A stretch of DNA of 64,000 nt from an uncultured Prevotellaceae bacterium (GTDB lineage: Bacteria > Bacteroidota > Bacteroidia > Bacteroidales > Bacteroidaceae), in NCBI GenBank assembly GCA_946411565.1, contig CAMKEM010000009.1:1-64000 (forward strand). The letters run 5' to 3'. The position numbers and the translations under genes were made by a program. This document shows, piece by piece, positions 36,543-45,453 of the stretch. How positions within the stretch are numbered: position 1 is the first letter of the stretch; the number at the start of each line of letters is the position of its first letter. The notes below the pieces were generated by a model, which ran no database searches, was not told the origin of the DNA, and saw nothing but the letters and a program-made list of their open reading frames with translations.

Positions 36543-36560
36543 ACAAATTGGCGATTTTAT

Positions 36561-36591
36561 TTTGAAATGAACTAAAAATATACTAACTTTG
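36561..36591 (+). promoter_or_regulatory. Promoter of the MATE gene
   Basis: TTTG (36561-36564) and TAACTTTG (36584-36591) are 19 nt apart, divergent from the xseA promoter. The leader is about 20 nt, and this promoter probably also serves the genes that follow. Confidence 0.75.
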
Positions 36592-36616
36592 TACCCTAAA
36601 TTAATAATGTACGTAA

Positions 36617-37957
36617 ATGGATAATCAACAAGCCACTTTGGAGCTGGGCACAAAGCCCGTTGGACGATTGCTAATGCAGTATGCCCTTCCTGCTATCGTT
36701 GCTATGGTTGCAGCCTCGCTCTATAACATGGTGGACAGCATCTTTATTGGCCAAGGCGTTGGCGTTTTAGCTATTTCGGGATTGGCAATCACCTTCCCAT
36801 TCATGAACCTGTCGGCTGCCTTTGGCGCGGCTATTGGTGTGGGTTCTTCTACATTCATAAGTGTCAAACTTGGTCAGCGTGACTATGGTATTGCCAACAA
36901 GGTGCTTGGCAACTGTGTGATGCTGAATATTGTCGTAGGCGTTATCTTCGGAGGCCTCTGCCTGTTGTTCCTTGATCCTATTCTAAGGTTCTTCGGAGCA
37001 TCGGACAATACACTTCCGTACGCTCGGGATTATATGCAGATAATTCTTCTGGGTAATGCCTTTACGCATCTGTACTTCGGATTGAATGCCGTACTTCGCT
37101 CGGCAAGTAAGCCTCGCCATGCGATGTATGCCACGATATTTACGGTTGTGCTCAATACGATTCTCGACCCTGTCTTCATCTATGGTTTGGATATGGGAAT
37201 CCGTGGTGCAGCCTTTGCTACGATACTCTCTCAGGTTATAGCTCTTTGCTGGCAATGGAAACTGTTCTCTAATAAGAATGATATCCTGCATTTCGACTAT
37301 AGCCTGTTCAGAATAGACAAGCCGATCGTGAAGAATATCATAGGTATAGGCATGTCGCCTTTCGCTATGAACTCATGTGCTTGTCTGGTGGTGATATTCA
37401 TAAACACCTGCCTTATGAAGTATGGTGGAGACCTTGCCGTTGGCGCATACGGAATTGCAAACAGAATAGGTTTCGTCTTTGTGATGGTGACAATGGGTGT
37501 GAACCAGGGAATGCAGCCAATAGCAGGCTATAACTATGGTGCGCAGAACTATGACCGTCTTCGTAAGGTTGTTAAGCTTGCCATAATCTGTGCAACGATT
37601 GTTTGTACGATAGGTTTCCTTGTTGCTATGTTTGCTGCATATCCTTGTGCAAGACTCTTTACTAAGGATGAGCAGTTGATAAACCTTGCAGAGACAGCCA
37701 TAAGGATGATGATGATGATGTTCCCTATTGTGGGATTCCAGATAGTAGTAACCAATTTCTTCCAGAGTACGGGCAAGGCAAAGGTGAGTATGTTCTTGTC
37801 TCTGTCTCGTCAGTTGCTGTTCCTTGTTCCTGCCCTTGCAATCTTCTCTAAGATATGGGGGCTTTGGGGCGTGTGGATTGCAATGCCGTTCTCTGATGCC
37901 CTTGCTACAATAGTAGCGGCAGTAATGATGAAAAAATCGAGCGTATGGAAAAAGTAA
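36617..37957 (+). CDS. MATE-family multidrug/metabolite efflux transporter
   Basis: A 446 aa protein with about twelve membrane helices. It has the MATE hallmarks: LGTKPVGRLLMQYALPAIVA at the start, MVDSIFIGQGVGVLAISG, and GVNQGMQPIAGYNYGAQNYD in the second half. It exports cations or drugs against Na+ or H+; the substrate cannot be read. Its last 13 nt overlap the next gene, so they are coupled. Confidence 0.93.
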   Translation: MDNQQATLELGTKPVGRLLMQYALPAIVAMVAASLYNMVDSIFIGQGVGVLAISGLAITFPFMNLSAAFGAAIGVGSSTFISVKLGQRDYGIANKVLGNCVMLNIVVGVIFGGLCLLFLDPILRFFGASDNTLPYARDYMQIILLGNAFTHLYFGLNAVLRSASKPRHAMYATIFTVVLNTILDPVFIYGLDMGIRGAAFATILSQVIALCWQWKLFSNKNDILHFDYSLFRIDKPIVKNIIGIGMSPFAMNSCACLVVIFINTCLMKYGGDLAVGAYGIANRIGFVFVMVTMGVNQGMQPIAGYNYGAQNYDRLRKVVKLAIICATIVCTIGFLVAMFAAYPCARLFTKDEQLINLAETAIRMMMMMFPIVGFQIVVTNFFQSTGKAKVSMFLSLSRQLLFLVPALAIFSKIWGLWGVWIAMPFSDALATIVAAVMMKKSSVWKK

Positions 37958-38562
37958 TTATCAACGTAGGTCGTCAGGTTGGCTGTGGCGGTAGAGAGAT
38001 TGCCCAGTTGCTTGCAAAGGAGTTTGATGCTCGTTTGCTCGATAAGGAACTTCTTGACCTTGCTGCAAAGGAGAGTGGTTTCTCGGCAAAGCTATTCAAA
38101 CAGCACGATGAGCATAGAGGGTTCCTTAATCATCTGTTCCATTTCCGTGGAACGGTTACTTCAGGTAACTTCTATGAGGACAAACTCTCGCCAGAGGCAT
38201 TGTTCAAGTTTCAGAGCGATGCTATCAGAAAAGCTGCGAGTGAAGGCTCATGCGTGTTTATTGGCAGATCAGCTGACTATGTGCTCAGGGATATGAAGAA
38301 TGTGGTCAATGTCTTCATCCATGCAGATATGGAAGATCGCATAGCATGTGTGTCAGAGGTGAAGCTGTGCGATAAAGAAACTGCTCGAAAGCTCATAGAG
38401 AGAAAGGAAGAGGAAAGAGCAGCCTACTATAACTATTACACAGGAAAGAAATGGGGAGATTCCAGAAGCTACGATCTCTGTGTTAATTCTTCGCTGTTAG
38501 GAATAGAGGGTACTGCAAGGCTCATCTCTGGGTTTGTGCGTGATGTGATTTCAAAAAAGTGA
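37945..38562 (+). CDS. Cytidylate-kinase-like family protein
   Basis: A 205 aa protein of the Cytidylate_kin2 (PF13189) type. It begins VIINVGRQVGCGGREIAQLL, with a modified P-loop where canonical Cmk has GxxxxGKS/T, so the P-loop lysine is replaced. Further features are FIGRSADYVL and RKLIERKEEERAAYYNYYTG. The substrate of this family is not known to me. The ATG lies inside the end of the MATE gene, suggesting co-expression. True cmk is at 13472, so this is not the housekeeping enzyme. Confidence 0.82.
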   Translation: MEKVIINVGRQVGCGGREIAQLLAKEFDARLLDKELLDLAAKESGFSAKLFKQHDEHRGFLNHLFHFRGTVTSGNFYEDKLSPEALFKFQSDAIRKAASEGSCVFIGRSADYVLRDMKNVVNVFIHADMEDRIACVSEVKLCDKETARKLIERKEEERAAYYNYYTGKKWGDSRSYDLCVNSSLLGIEGTARLISGFVRDVISKK

Positions 38563-38603
38563 GTGGAAACTTTCTTTAATACAATATTTAAATACTTAGA
38601 CAA

Positions 38604-39782
38604 ATGAAAAAGATTTTATTGTTAGGTTCCGGGGAACTTGGTAAGGAGTTCGTTCTTGCTGCAAAGCGTAAGGGCGTTTACGTAATAGCATGTGATAAAT
38701 ATGATAATGCCCCAGCTATGCAGGTTGCAGACGAGCGTGAGGTGTTCTCTATGCTCGATGGTGATGCACTTGCTGCTGTGGTTAACAAGCATAAGCCTGA
38801 TATCATCGTACCTGAGATTGAGGCTATCCGTACAGAGCGCCTCTTCGACTTTGAGAAGCAGGGAATCCAGGTTGTACCTTCTGCCCGTGCGGTGAACTTC
38901 ACAATGAATCGTCAGGCAATCCGTGACCTTGCTGCCAAGGAACTTGGACTTAGAACCGCAAAGTATTTCTATGCTAAGACATACGAGCAGCTCGTAGAGG
39001 CAAGCAAGGAGATCGGTTTCCCTTGTGTTATCAAGCCTCTTATGTCTTCTTCAGGTCATGGTCAGAGCACGGTTAAGACCTTTGAGGATTTGAAGCCTGC
39101 TTTCGATGCTGCTATGGCTGGTGCTCGTGGTGATGTTAAGGAGGTTATCATCGAGGAGTTTATCCACTTCACTTCAGAGTTTACTCTTCTTACTGTTACT
39201 CAGAAGAATGGTCCTACACTTTTCTGTCCTCCTATCGGACACGTTCAGGTGGGTGGTGACTATCGTGAGTCTTGGCAGCCATATCAGATTTCTGAGAAGG
39301 ATTTGAAGGATGCTCAGGATATGGCGGACAAGGTGACAAAGGCTTTGACTGGCTATGGAATCTGGGGTGTAGAGTTCTTCTTGACAGACACAGGTGTTGT
39401 GTTCTCTGAGCTTTCTCCACGTCCACATGATACAGGTATGGTTACACTTGCTCATACAACAAACCTCTCTGAGTTTGAGCTTCATCTTCGTGCGGTTCTT
39501 GGACTTCCTATCCATGATATTCGTCTTGAACATGCAGGAAGTTCTGCGGTTATTCTTGCTGATAAGGAATATGAAGAGGCTCCAGAGTATAACCTTGTTG
39601 ATGCCTTGAAGGAGGAATGTACTCGTGTTCGTATCTTTGCAAAGCCAGGAGGACATTTCGGTCGTCGTATGGGCGTAACCCTTTGCTATGGTGCTCCAGA
39701 TGCAGATGTTAATGCGCTTCGTGAGAAGGCAAAGCGCCTTGCAAAGACAGTTCTCGGAACTGATCCTTACATGGATAAGTAA
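38604..39782 (+). CDS. purT: Formate-dependent phosphoribosylglycinamide formyltransferase
   Basis: PurT is an ATP-grasp enzyme of purine synthesis that makes formyl-GAR from GAR, formate and ATP. The 392 aa protein has the N-terminal [38 protein letters not shown], the metal-binding [20 protein letters not shown], and [10 protein letters not shown]. The length is standard. It stands 41 nt after the kinase-like gene and 8 nt before the next gene. Confidence 0.96.
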   Translation: MKKILLLGSGELGKEFVLAAKRKGVYVIACDKYDNAPAMQVADEREVFSMLDGDALAAVVNKHKPDIIVPEIEAIRTERLFDFEKQGIQVVPSARAVNFTMNRQAIRDLAAKELGLRTAKYFYAKTYEQLVEASKEIGFPCVIKPLMSSSGHGQSTVKTFEDLKPAFDAAMAGARGDVKEVIIEEFIHFTSEFTLLTVTQKNGPTLFCPPIGHVQVGGDYRESWQPYQISEKDLKDAQDMADKVTKALTGYGIWGVEFFLTDTGVVFSELSPRPHDTGMVTLAHTTNLSEFELHLRAVLGLPIHDIRLEHAGSSAVILADKEYEEAPEYNLVDALKEECTRVRIFAKPGGHFGRRMGVTLCYGAPDADVNALREKAKRLAKTVLGTDPYMDK

Positions 39783-39790
39783 TATTGGTA

Positions 39791-41698
39791 ATGTCTTTAA
39801 GGAAAAGAATCATAGAAGGAATAATGAGCATGGGAAAGTCGCTATTCTCTAAGGATAGTCTTGGCTTTCTCGTGTTCATGTATGCTCTTGGCATAGTGGA
39901 AAGCTATGCGGTTCTTTCGCATTGGAAAGGAGCAAAGGTTTATGAAAACCTATACTATGAACTTTTCCTTGATTTGCTGGTACTTGTATTTTTTGTTGCT
40001 CTTGTTCCACGGAAGATAGGGAAATTTCCTTTGCGTGCAACTGTCAGGGGCATTATCTGTGCCATTGCCTATTTGCTTGCCATTATAGATACGTTCTGTA
40101 TGGTACAGTTTGGCAATACTATTAGTCCTTCGATGCTGTTGCTTGTCGGAGAGACCACGGGAAATGAGACCGCTGAGTTCCTGAGCACATACGTTAATCT
40201 TGAGTTTGTGTTTACAACAGAACTCGGGTGGGTGTTGCTCGTATTGCTGGTGCATATTCTTTGGAAATGCCTGAAGTCTAAAGGGGAAAAGCTTTTGACA
40301 AAGATTTGGGGTAGTTCGGCTATCTTTCATTTCTCGTCCTATGCTAATCGCCTTTTCCCTTATGCCTTTTGTCTTTTCGCATTAGTCGTATTGAGTATAG
40401 GTTGGGATGCCTGTGTCATTAATAAGAAATGTATGATAAGGCATTTTAGTTGCAAGACTGTTGGCGATGTGGAGAAGGATATGAATATTCGTCCGATGGT
40501 GATGATGTATCAACCCGTTTATCGTCTTACAGATGCAATCTTTACCAATCGTCTTGTTGCTCTTCAGCTTGATCGATTGAAGGAGGAGGCAGAGAAGGTA
40601 GAACGGATGACTCCAGAACAACTTGGAATTCCTTCGGATTTGAAGGATTCCAAACCTTCGAATATCGTCCTTATCATTGGCGAGAGCTTCAACAAGTATC
40701 ATTCTCAGCTCTATGGCTATGAAAAGAAGAATACTCCACGTCAGGTGAGGCTTGAGAAGGGCGGACGACTGGTGAAGTACTCCGATGTCATGGCACCGTG
40801 GAATCTCACGAGCTTCGTCTTCAAGCACCTTATGACTACCTATACCGTTGGCGATGATGGCGATTGGTGCGACTATCCGCTTTTCTGTCAGTTGTTCCGT
40901 AAGGCTGGCTATCAGGTCAATTTCCTCACCAATCAGTTCTTGCCTCATGCCAAGGATGCAATATATGACTTCAGCGGCGGCTTCTTCATCAACGACGAGA
41001 TGCTGAGTAAGGTGCAGTTTGATGTAAGGAATGAAGAGACACACCTCTGGGATGAGGATCTGTTGAAGGATTATGCTCGACTTGTGGCTCCACCAGAAGG
41101 TGTTGTTGATACTGCCTCGGTTCCTTCTCTTACAATCTTCCATCTTATGGGACAACATGTGAATTATCGCATTAGATGTCCGAAGCAGAAGATGAAGTTC
41201 TTCCCAGAAGACTATGATTGTCCGCAGAATACGCAGAAAGAGAAAAGGAATATTGCATTTTACGATTGTGCTGTGTGGTATAATGACTCAGTTGTTGGTG
41301 CTATCGTTGATAGGTTCAAGAATGATGATGCTATAATCATCTATTTCCCAGATCATGGGGATGAGGTATATGGACCTGGCTCTTTGCATCATTGTGGACG
41401 AAATCACACGACGAATATCACCAAAAACATCGCCCAACAGGAATATGAGATACCGATGTGGTTCTATTGGACAAAGAAATATGCCAAGAGTCATCCTGAT
41501 GTGGTGTCTTCAATAAGGAAGGCAAAGAATAAACCTTTTATGACCGATGCAGTATCGCATCTTCTGCTTGGTCTTGCTGGAATAAAATGCAAGGATTATC
41601 GTCCGCAACTGGATTTGCTCAGTCCGCAGTATAACGAGAAGAGACAGCGATTGATGCAGCATCTTGTGGATTATGATGAAGTAGTAAAGGATAAATGA
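39791..41698 (+). CDS. Phosphoethanolamine-transferase-like membrane sulfatase-fold enzyme
   Basis: A protein of about 635 aa with about five N-terminal membrane helices followed by an alkaline-phosphatase/sulfatase fold facing the periplasm. The nucleophile region is IVLIIGESFNKYHSQLYGY (Ser where EptA has Thr). Metal ligands follow in YFPDHGDEVYGPGSLHHCGR. Such enzymes (EptA, LtaS relatives) move phosphoethanolamine or phosphoglycerol onto lipid A or glycans. I choose the ATG at 39791 over the ORF-track TTG at 39785. The stop overlaps the next ATG (ATGA). It opens the surface-glycan cluster. Confidence 0.85.
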   Translation: MSLRKRIIEGIMSMGKSLFSKDSLGFLVFMYALGIVESYAVLSHWKGAKVYENLYYELFLDLLVLVFFVALVPRKIGKFPLRATVRGIICAIAYLLAIIDTFCMVQFGNTISPSMLLLVGETTGNETAEFLSTYVNLEFVFTTELGWVLLVLLVHILWKCLKSKGEKLLTKIWGSSAIFHFSSYANRLFPYAFCLFALVVLSIGWDACVINKKCMIRHFSCKTVGDVEKDMNIRPMVMMYQPVYRLTDAIFTNRLVALQLDRLKEEAEKVERMTPEQLGIPSDLKDSKPSNIVLIIGESFNKYHSQLYGYEKKNTPRQVRLEKGGRLVKYSDVMAPWNLTSFVFKHLMTTYTVGDDGDWCDYPLFCQLFRKAGYQVNFLTNQFLPHAKDAIYDFSGGFFINDEMLSKVQFDVRNEETHLWDEDLLKDYARLVAPPEGVVDTASVPSLTIFHLMGQHVNYRIRCPKQKMKFFPEDYDCPQNTQKEKRNIAFYDCAVWYNDSVVGAIVDRFKNDDAIIIYFPDHGDEVYGPGSLHHCGRNHTTNITKNIAQQEYEIPMWFYWTKKYAKSHPDVVSSIRKAKNKPFMTDAVSHLLLGLAGIKCKDYRPQLDLLSPQYNEKRQRLMQHLVDYDEVVKDK

Positions 41699-42750
41699 TA
41701 AAAATAAGTAAAACGGAATCTCAGGCGATGCGTGGAATTGCCATCCTCGCTATCGTATTACATAATTACTGTCATTGGCTCGGTAAGATGGTTCAGGAGA
41801 ATGAATACCAGTTTTATGAGCGTAATGTCAGGCGATTGATGGTTGAGGTTGCTCATCCTTCCTGGGAACTTATTGCTCATCTCATCTCTTTCTTCGGTCA
41901 TTATGGTGTGCCTGTGTTCGTGTTTCTTAGTGCCTACGGATTGGTTATGAAGTATGAGAAATCTCCGTTAGTGGTTGACGCTAATGAAGAAGGGGCTTGG
42001 ACTTTCATCTGGAAGCATTATAAGAAGCTTTTCCTGATGATGATTGTAGGATATTCCGCATACGTCATGGTTGATTATATGACACCTGCACCTCGTAGAT
42101 ATGAGTTCTGGAATGTAGTCGGTCAGTTAGGTATGTTCAGTAATCTCTACAAGGATCCCGATCATGACATCTGGCCAGGACCTTATTGGTACTTTGGTTT
42201 AATGGTGCAAATATATATAGTATATCGCTTGGTATTCTATCCCCAGAAACTGCGGACTAACAAATGGCTTATCGGTGTACTGTTCGCCGTCACCCTCCTT
42301 GCGCAGTTGTTCTTCTTGCCAGAAGGATTGTCTCTTCAATGGTATCGCTATAATGTGTTTGGCTCTCTGCCTGTCTTCATAGCAGGACTACTGTTCGCCC
42401 GACATAACCGTTTCAACGAACCTACACGCACCACATTCATCGGTCTCGCCATTGCAAGCATGGCTTTGATATTCCTGTTCAGCCTTTGGTTCGCTACGTG
42501 GATTATCGTGCCTTTCCTCATCTGCATAGGTACGGTGGCAATCGTCAAGCTTCTTCCGCAATCCCTGCTGAATATCTTTTCATGGGTTGGCGGTATATCT
42601 GCGGCTATGTTCGTGTGCCATCCAATAACAAGAAAGGTGATTATCCCGATATCACGTCATGGTGACCTCTTTGCTGGATTGTTGCTGTATCTCGTTGCCA
42701 CCATCGTTCTGGCGATGATATTTAAGAAGGTGATGGCACAATTTAGGTAA
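41695..42750 (+). CDS. Membrane acyltransferase (acyltransferase family 3)
   Basis: A 351 aa polytopic protein of the OafA/WecH-like Acyltransferase_3 family. The N-terminus SQAMRGIAILAIVLHNYCHW carries the family's RGIAI...H motif. PVFVFLSAYGLVM and a GPYWYFGLMVQIY segment follow. It probably adds an acetyl or other acyl group to surface sugars. It is translationally coupled to the previous gene and paired with a second acyltransferase. Confidence 0.88.
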   Translation: MIKISKTESQAMRGIAILAIVLHNYCHWLGKMVQENEYQFYERNVRRLMVEVAHPSWELIAHLISFFGHYGVPVFVFLSAYGLVMKYEKSPLVVDANEEGAWTFIWKHYKKLFLMMIVGYSAYVMVDYMTPAPRRYEFWNVVGQLGMFSNLYKDPDHDIWPGPYWYFGLMVQIYIVYRLVFYPQKLRTNKWLIGVLFAVTLLAQLFFLPEGLSLQWYRYNVFGSLPVFIAGLLFARHNRFNEPTRTTFIGLAIASMALIFLFSLWFATWIIVPFLICIGTVAIVKLLPQSLLNIFSWVGGISAAMFVCHPITRKVIIPISRHGDLFAGLLLYLVATIVLAMIFKKVMAQFR

Positions 42751-42798
42751 TTAGGAACTTGCGTAGCTCGATAAGCTTGCGAATAATTTGTAACTATT

Positions 42799-43860
42799 TT
42801 GAAAATAAAGGACATAGACCTCGTAAATGTCTCTCGATTTAGAGCGGAGCACATGGGAATGGCGATGCTTTTCGTCATTCTCTTCCACGTTGGATTACCA
42901 AGGTGGAGTGATTTCTATGGTCTCCGTAGAATGGGAAACCTCGGTGTGGATATGTTCCTGTTCCTCTCTGGCGTTGGTCTGTGGTTCTCATGGGCAAAGA
43001 CCTCGCTTTTGCGGACAGGCTCCCTCCCTATGGGGAAGGGAGGGGGGAGAGGCCTTTTTTTCAAAAATTGGTTCTCTTTCTATATGCGCCGCTTAAAGCG
43101 CATCTATCCTGTATGGCTCATAATAGCGTGTTTATATTATATACCGAGATTTGACGGAGAGCATTGGATTGATCTTTTTGGTGATATCCTAATCAACTGG
43201 GATTTTTGGCTGCATGATGAGTTGACCTTCTGGTATATTCCAGCCACTATGATGCTGTATATTTTTGCACCGCCATATATGGAATTGATACGTCGTCACC
43301 CCATTTATCATTGGCTTGTACTCGTTATGGTGATGTGGTGCATACTCGTTCAATGGGTAACGCCTATACATCGGGCTGTTGGTCATATAGAGATATTCTG
43401 GAGCCGTGTGCCAATATTCTTCCTCGGAATCAATATGGGTGAGATGGTCAGGCAGAAGAAAAGCCTTGACGGACAATGTATCTGGATGGTGTGGATAATG
43501 TTCCTTATGTCGCTCTGTACGAGTATCTGGCTCGAACAAGAGATACACGGAAAGTTCCCTCTCTTCATTGAGAGAATGCTTTACATCCCACTCACCGTAA
43601 CCACCATCATTCTTCTCAACCGTGTGTTCCGTAGAACTCCACAGTGGTTTAATAAGAGCGTGGCGTGGTTTGGCGTTTTGAGTCTTGAGGCATATCTTAT
43701 TCATATAGAATTTGTACTCAAGCCACTTGAAAAGAACACAGATCTTGGATATTGGATGACATTCTTCATTACTGTTGCCGTAACAATGCCTTTGGCATGG
43801 CTTTTACATTTCTTGGTTAACAATGTCATCCTGAAATATTTATTTTGCAAACAAAAATAG
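42799..43860 (+). CDS. Second membrane acyltransferase, with repeat-encoded insertion
   Basis: A 353 aa Acyltransferase_3-type membrane protein (RFRAEHMGMAMLFVILFHVG, VDMFLFLSGVGLWFSW, FYMRRLKRIYPVWLII). The frame has no ATG before RAEHMG; the likely start is the TTG at 42799. Residues of about 70-88 (LLRTGSLPMGKGGGRGL) are encoded by a C/G-rich palindromic repeat. They fall in a loop between the second membrane helix and the MRRLKRIYP segment, a place that may tolerate extra residues. The role is likely O-acylation of the surface glycan. Confidence 0.83.
   Translation: MKIKDIDLVNVSRFRAEHMGMAMLFVILFHVGLPRWSDFYGLRRMGNLGVDMFLFLSGVGLWFSWAKTSLLRTGSLPMGKGGGRGLFFKNWFSFYMRRLKRIYPVWLIIACLYYIPRFDGEHWIDLFGDILINWDFWLHDELTFWYIPATMMLYIFAPPYMELIRRHPIYHWLVLVMVMWCILVQWVTPIHRAVGHIEIFWSRVPIFFLGINMGEMVRQKKSLDGQCIWMVWIMFLMSLCTSIWLEQEIHGKFPLFIERMLYIPLTVTTIILLNRVFRRTPQWFNKSVAWFGVLSLEAYLIHIEFVLKPLEKNTDLGYWMTFFITVAVTMPLAWLLHFLVNNVILKYLFCKQK
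43011..43054 (+). repeat. C/G-rich palindromic repeat in frame inside an acyltransferase gene
   Basis: GCGGACAGGCTCCCTCCCTA, then TGGGGAAGGGAGGGGGGAGA and GGCC. It encodes RTGSLPMGKGGGRGL in the same reading phase as the copies at 44826 and 46670. Confidence 0.9.
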
Positions 43861-43864
43861 CACG

Positions 43865-44740
43865 ATGAAAAATATCATCCGACTTACGCGACCATACCAA
43901 TGGGCTAAGAATATCTTCATACTGTTGCCGATGTTCTTCGGTGGTGCTCTTACTGATTTATCGTCAGCCAAGATGGCTCTGATGGCTTTCTTTGCGTATA
44001 GCTTTGCTGCTTCTGCAATCTACTGCTATAACGACATAATTGATGTGGAGGACGACCGTAAGCACTCGGAGAAGTGCCATCGCCCGATAGCATCAGGTGC
44101 GCTGAGCGTTGCCCAGGGCTATGTCATCATGGCATTGATGATGGTGCTATCAGCAGTAATCATAGCGTTGATGGGCGACAGGGCTTTGCTTGTCGGTGGT
44201 GTGGTGGTAGCATATTTCATTCTCGACATACTCTATTGCCGATTGCTGAAGCATTATGCCATAGTTGATGTGTGCGTGTTGTCATTCGGCTTCGTGCTGA
44301 GGATTCTTGCGGGAGGCTTTGCCACGAACATAACGCCTTCAAACTGGCTTGTGATGATGACCTTCCTGTTAACCCTCTTCCTTGCCTTTGCCAAGCGTAG
44401 GGATGATGTGGTGAGGATGCTGAAAACGGGTGAGGCACCTCGACACAACACGGAGAGATATAACCTCACTTTCATCAATCAGGCTGTGACTATCACGGCG
44501 GCGGTCACGGTGGTGAGCTATATAATGTACACGGTATCACCTGCCGTCACCCAGCGCATAGGTTCTGACTATGTTTATCTCACTTCCGTCTTCGTGATTC
44601 TCGGTTTGCTGAGATACATGCAGCTAACGCTTGTTGACGAGAAGAGCGGTGACCCGACGAAGATGCTGTATTCCGACCACTTCCTACAGTTGGTTATCGC
44701 GATGTGGTTCGCCGCGTACCTTATTATAATATATGTATAA
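43865..44740 (+). CDS. UbiA-type polyprenyl-phosphate phosphoribosyltransferase
   Basis: A 291 aa membrane prenyltransferase. It matches the decaprenyl-phosphate phosphoribosyltransferase branch of UbiA: LTRPYQWAKNIFILLPMFF, the first Asp motif NDIIDVEDDRKHSEKCHRPI, and LRILAGGFATNI. That enzyme moves 5-phosphoribose from PRPP to polyprenyl phosphate. In mycobacteria this starts decaprenyl-phospho-arabinose synthesis. A HAD phosphatase gene follows, as the pathway needs. The subgroup call is from motif memory and should be checked. Confidence 0.8.
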   Translation: MKNIIRLTRPYQWAKNIFILLPMFFGGALTDLSSAKMALMAFFAYSFAASAIYCYNDIIDVEDDRKHSEKCHRPIASGALSVAQGYVIMALMMVLSAVIIALMGDRALLVGGVVVAYFILDILYCRLLKHYAIVDVCVLSFGFVLRILAGGFATNITPSNWLVMMTFLLTLFLAFAKRRDDVVRMLKTGEAPRHNTERYNLTFINQAVTITAAVTVVSYIMYTVSPAVTQRIGSDYVYLTSVFVILGLLRYMQLTLVDEKSGDPTKMLYSDHFLQLVIAMWFAAYLIIIYV

Positions 44741-44768
44741 AGCCCCCCACCCCCCAAGGGGGAGTTTT
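44740..44768. repeat. C/G-rich palindromic repeat after the UbiA gene
   Basis: AAGCCCCCCACCCCCCAAGG, then GGGAGTTTTTT, begins at the UbiA stop codon. It is roughly inverted relative to the copy inside the following HAD gene. With its T-run it could also act as a weak terminator. Confidence 0.65.
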
Positions 44769-44802
44769 TTAGATAGTAATTAATAACTGATAAAGATTGA
44801 CA

Positions 44803-45453
44803 ATGAAAGAAAAAAATGACTTTTCGCGGACAGGCTCCCTCCCTACGGGGGAGGGCGGGGGGAGAGGCCACAGAATACTTTTCTCCGACTTCGACGGCAC
44901 ATTGACCACCTCCGATTCGATGATGTCGATAATAATATACCAGCGTGGCAAGTTGGGATTGGCTCTTTCCTTGCTCCGCATACTGCCCTGGCTAATACTC
45001 ATGTTCATGGGCAGATATTCAAATCAGCGGACAAAGGAGCGACTTCTTCACAACTGCTTCGGAAAGATGACCGAGGAAGAGTTTAATGACTTCTGTCAGA
45101 GCTTTGCCGATAGTCACAGACAGATACTTCGTAAGAGCGTTTATGATAGGCTTATGGAGGCAAAGAAGAACGGTGACGAGGTGGTGGTGGTGACTGCAAG
45201 TCCTGAAAACTGGGTGAGCAGATTGGTGCCTGAATTCAAGGTATTGGGAACAAAGATGGAGTTCAATCCTTGCTTCACGGGAAGATTCTTAACGCCCAAC
45301 TGCTATGCACAGGAGAAGGTGAACAGAATACTTGCTGCATATCCACAGCTGAAGAGCGATAGAAAAGCCTATCATGTCACGGCATTCGGTGATTCACGAG
45401 GCGACAGGGAGATGCTTGCTTTTGCTGATGAGCAGATATTTAAGCCAATATAG
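44803..45453 (+). CDS. HAD-IB family phosphatase with repeat-encoded N-terminal insertion
   Basis: A protein of about 216 aa in the SerB-like HAD-IB group. It has catalytic motif I LFSDFDGTLTTSDSM, motif II VVVTASPENW, and motif IV FGDSRGDREML. Its neighbour suggests the substrate is polyprenyl-phospho-5-phosphoribose, by analogy with mycobacteria where a separate phosphatase acts after the UbiA enzyme (inference). I use the ATG at 44803. The first residues MKEKNDF are followed by RTGSLPTGEGGGRG from a palindromic repeat, directly before the catalytic strand. It abuts the next gene with no gap. Confidence 0.85.
   Translation: MKEKNDFSRTGSLPTGEGGGRGHRILFSDFDGTLTTSDSMMSIIIYQRGKLGLALSLLRILPWLILMFMGRYSNQRTKERLLHNCFGKMTEEEFNDFCQSFADSHRQILRKSVYDRLMEAKKNGDEVVVVTASPENWVSRLVPEFKVLGTKMEFNPCFTGRFLTPNCYAQEKVNRILAAYPQLKSDRKAYHVTAFGDSRGDREMLAFADEQIFKPI
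44826..44869 (+). repeat. C/G-rich palindromic repeat in frame inside the HAD gene
   Basis: GCGGACAGGCTCCCTCCCTA, then CGGGGGAGGGCGGGGGGAGA and GGCC. It encodes RTGSLPTGEGGGRG. Forty of the 44 bases match the copy at 43011 by eye. Confidence 0.9.

Noticed and set aside
40382-41158. 258 aa minus-strand ORF inside the phosphoethanolamine-transferase-like gene
   Set aside because: It is a shadow of the sulfatase-fold gene, with no promoter and no recognisable motif.
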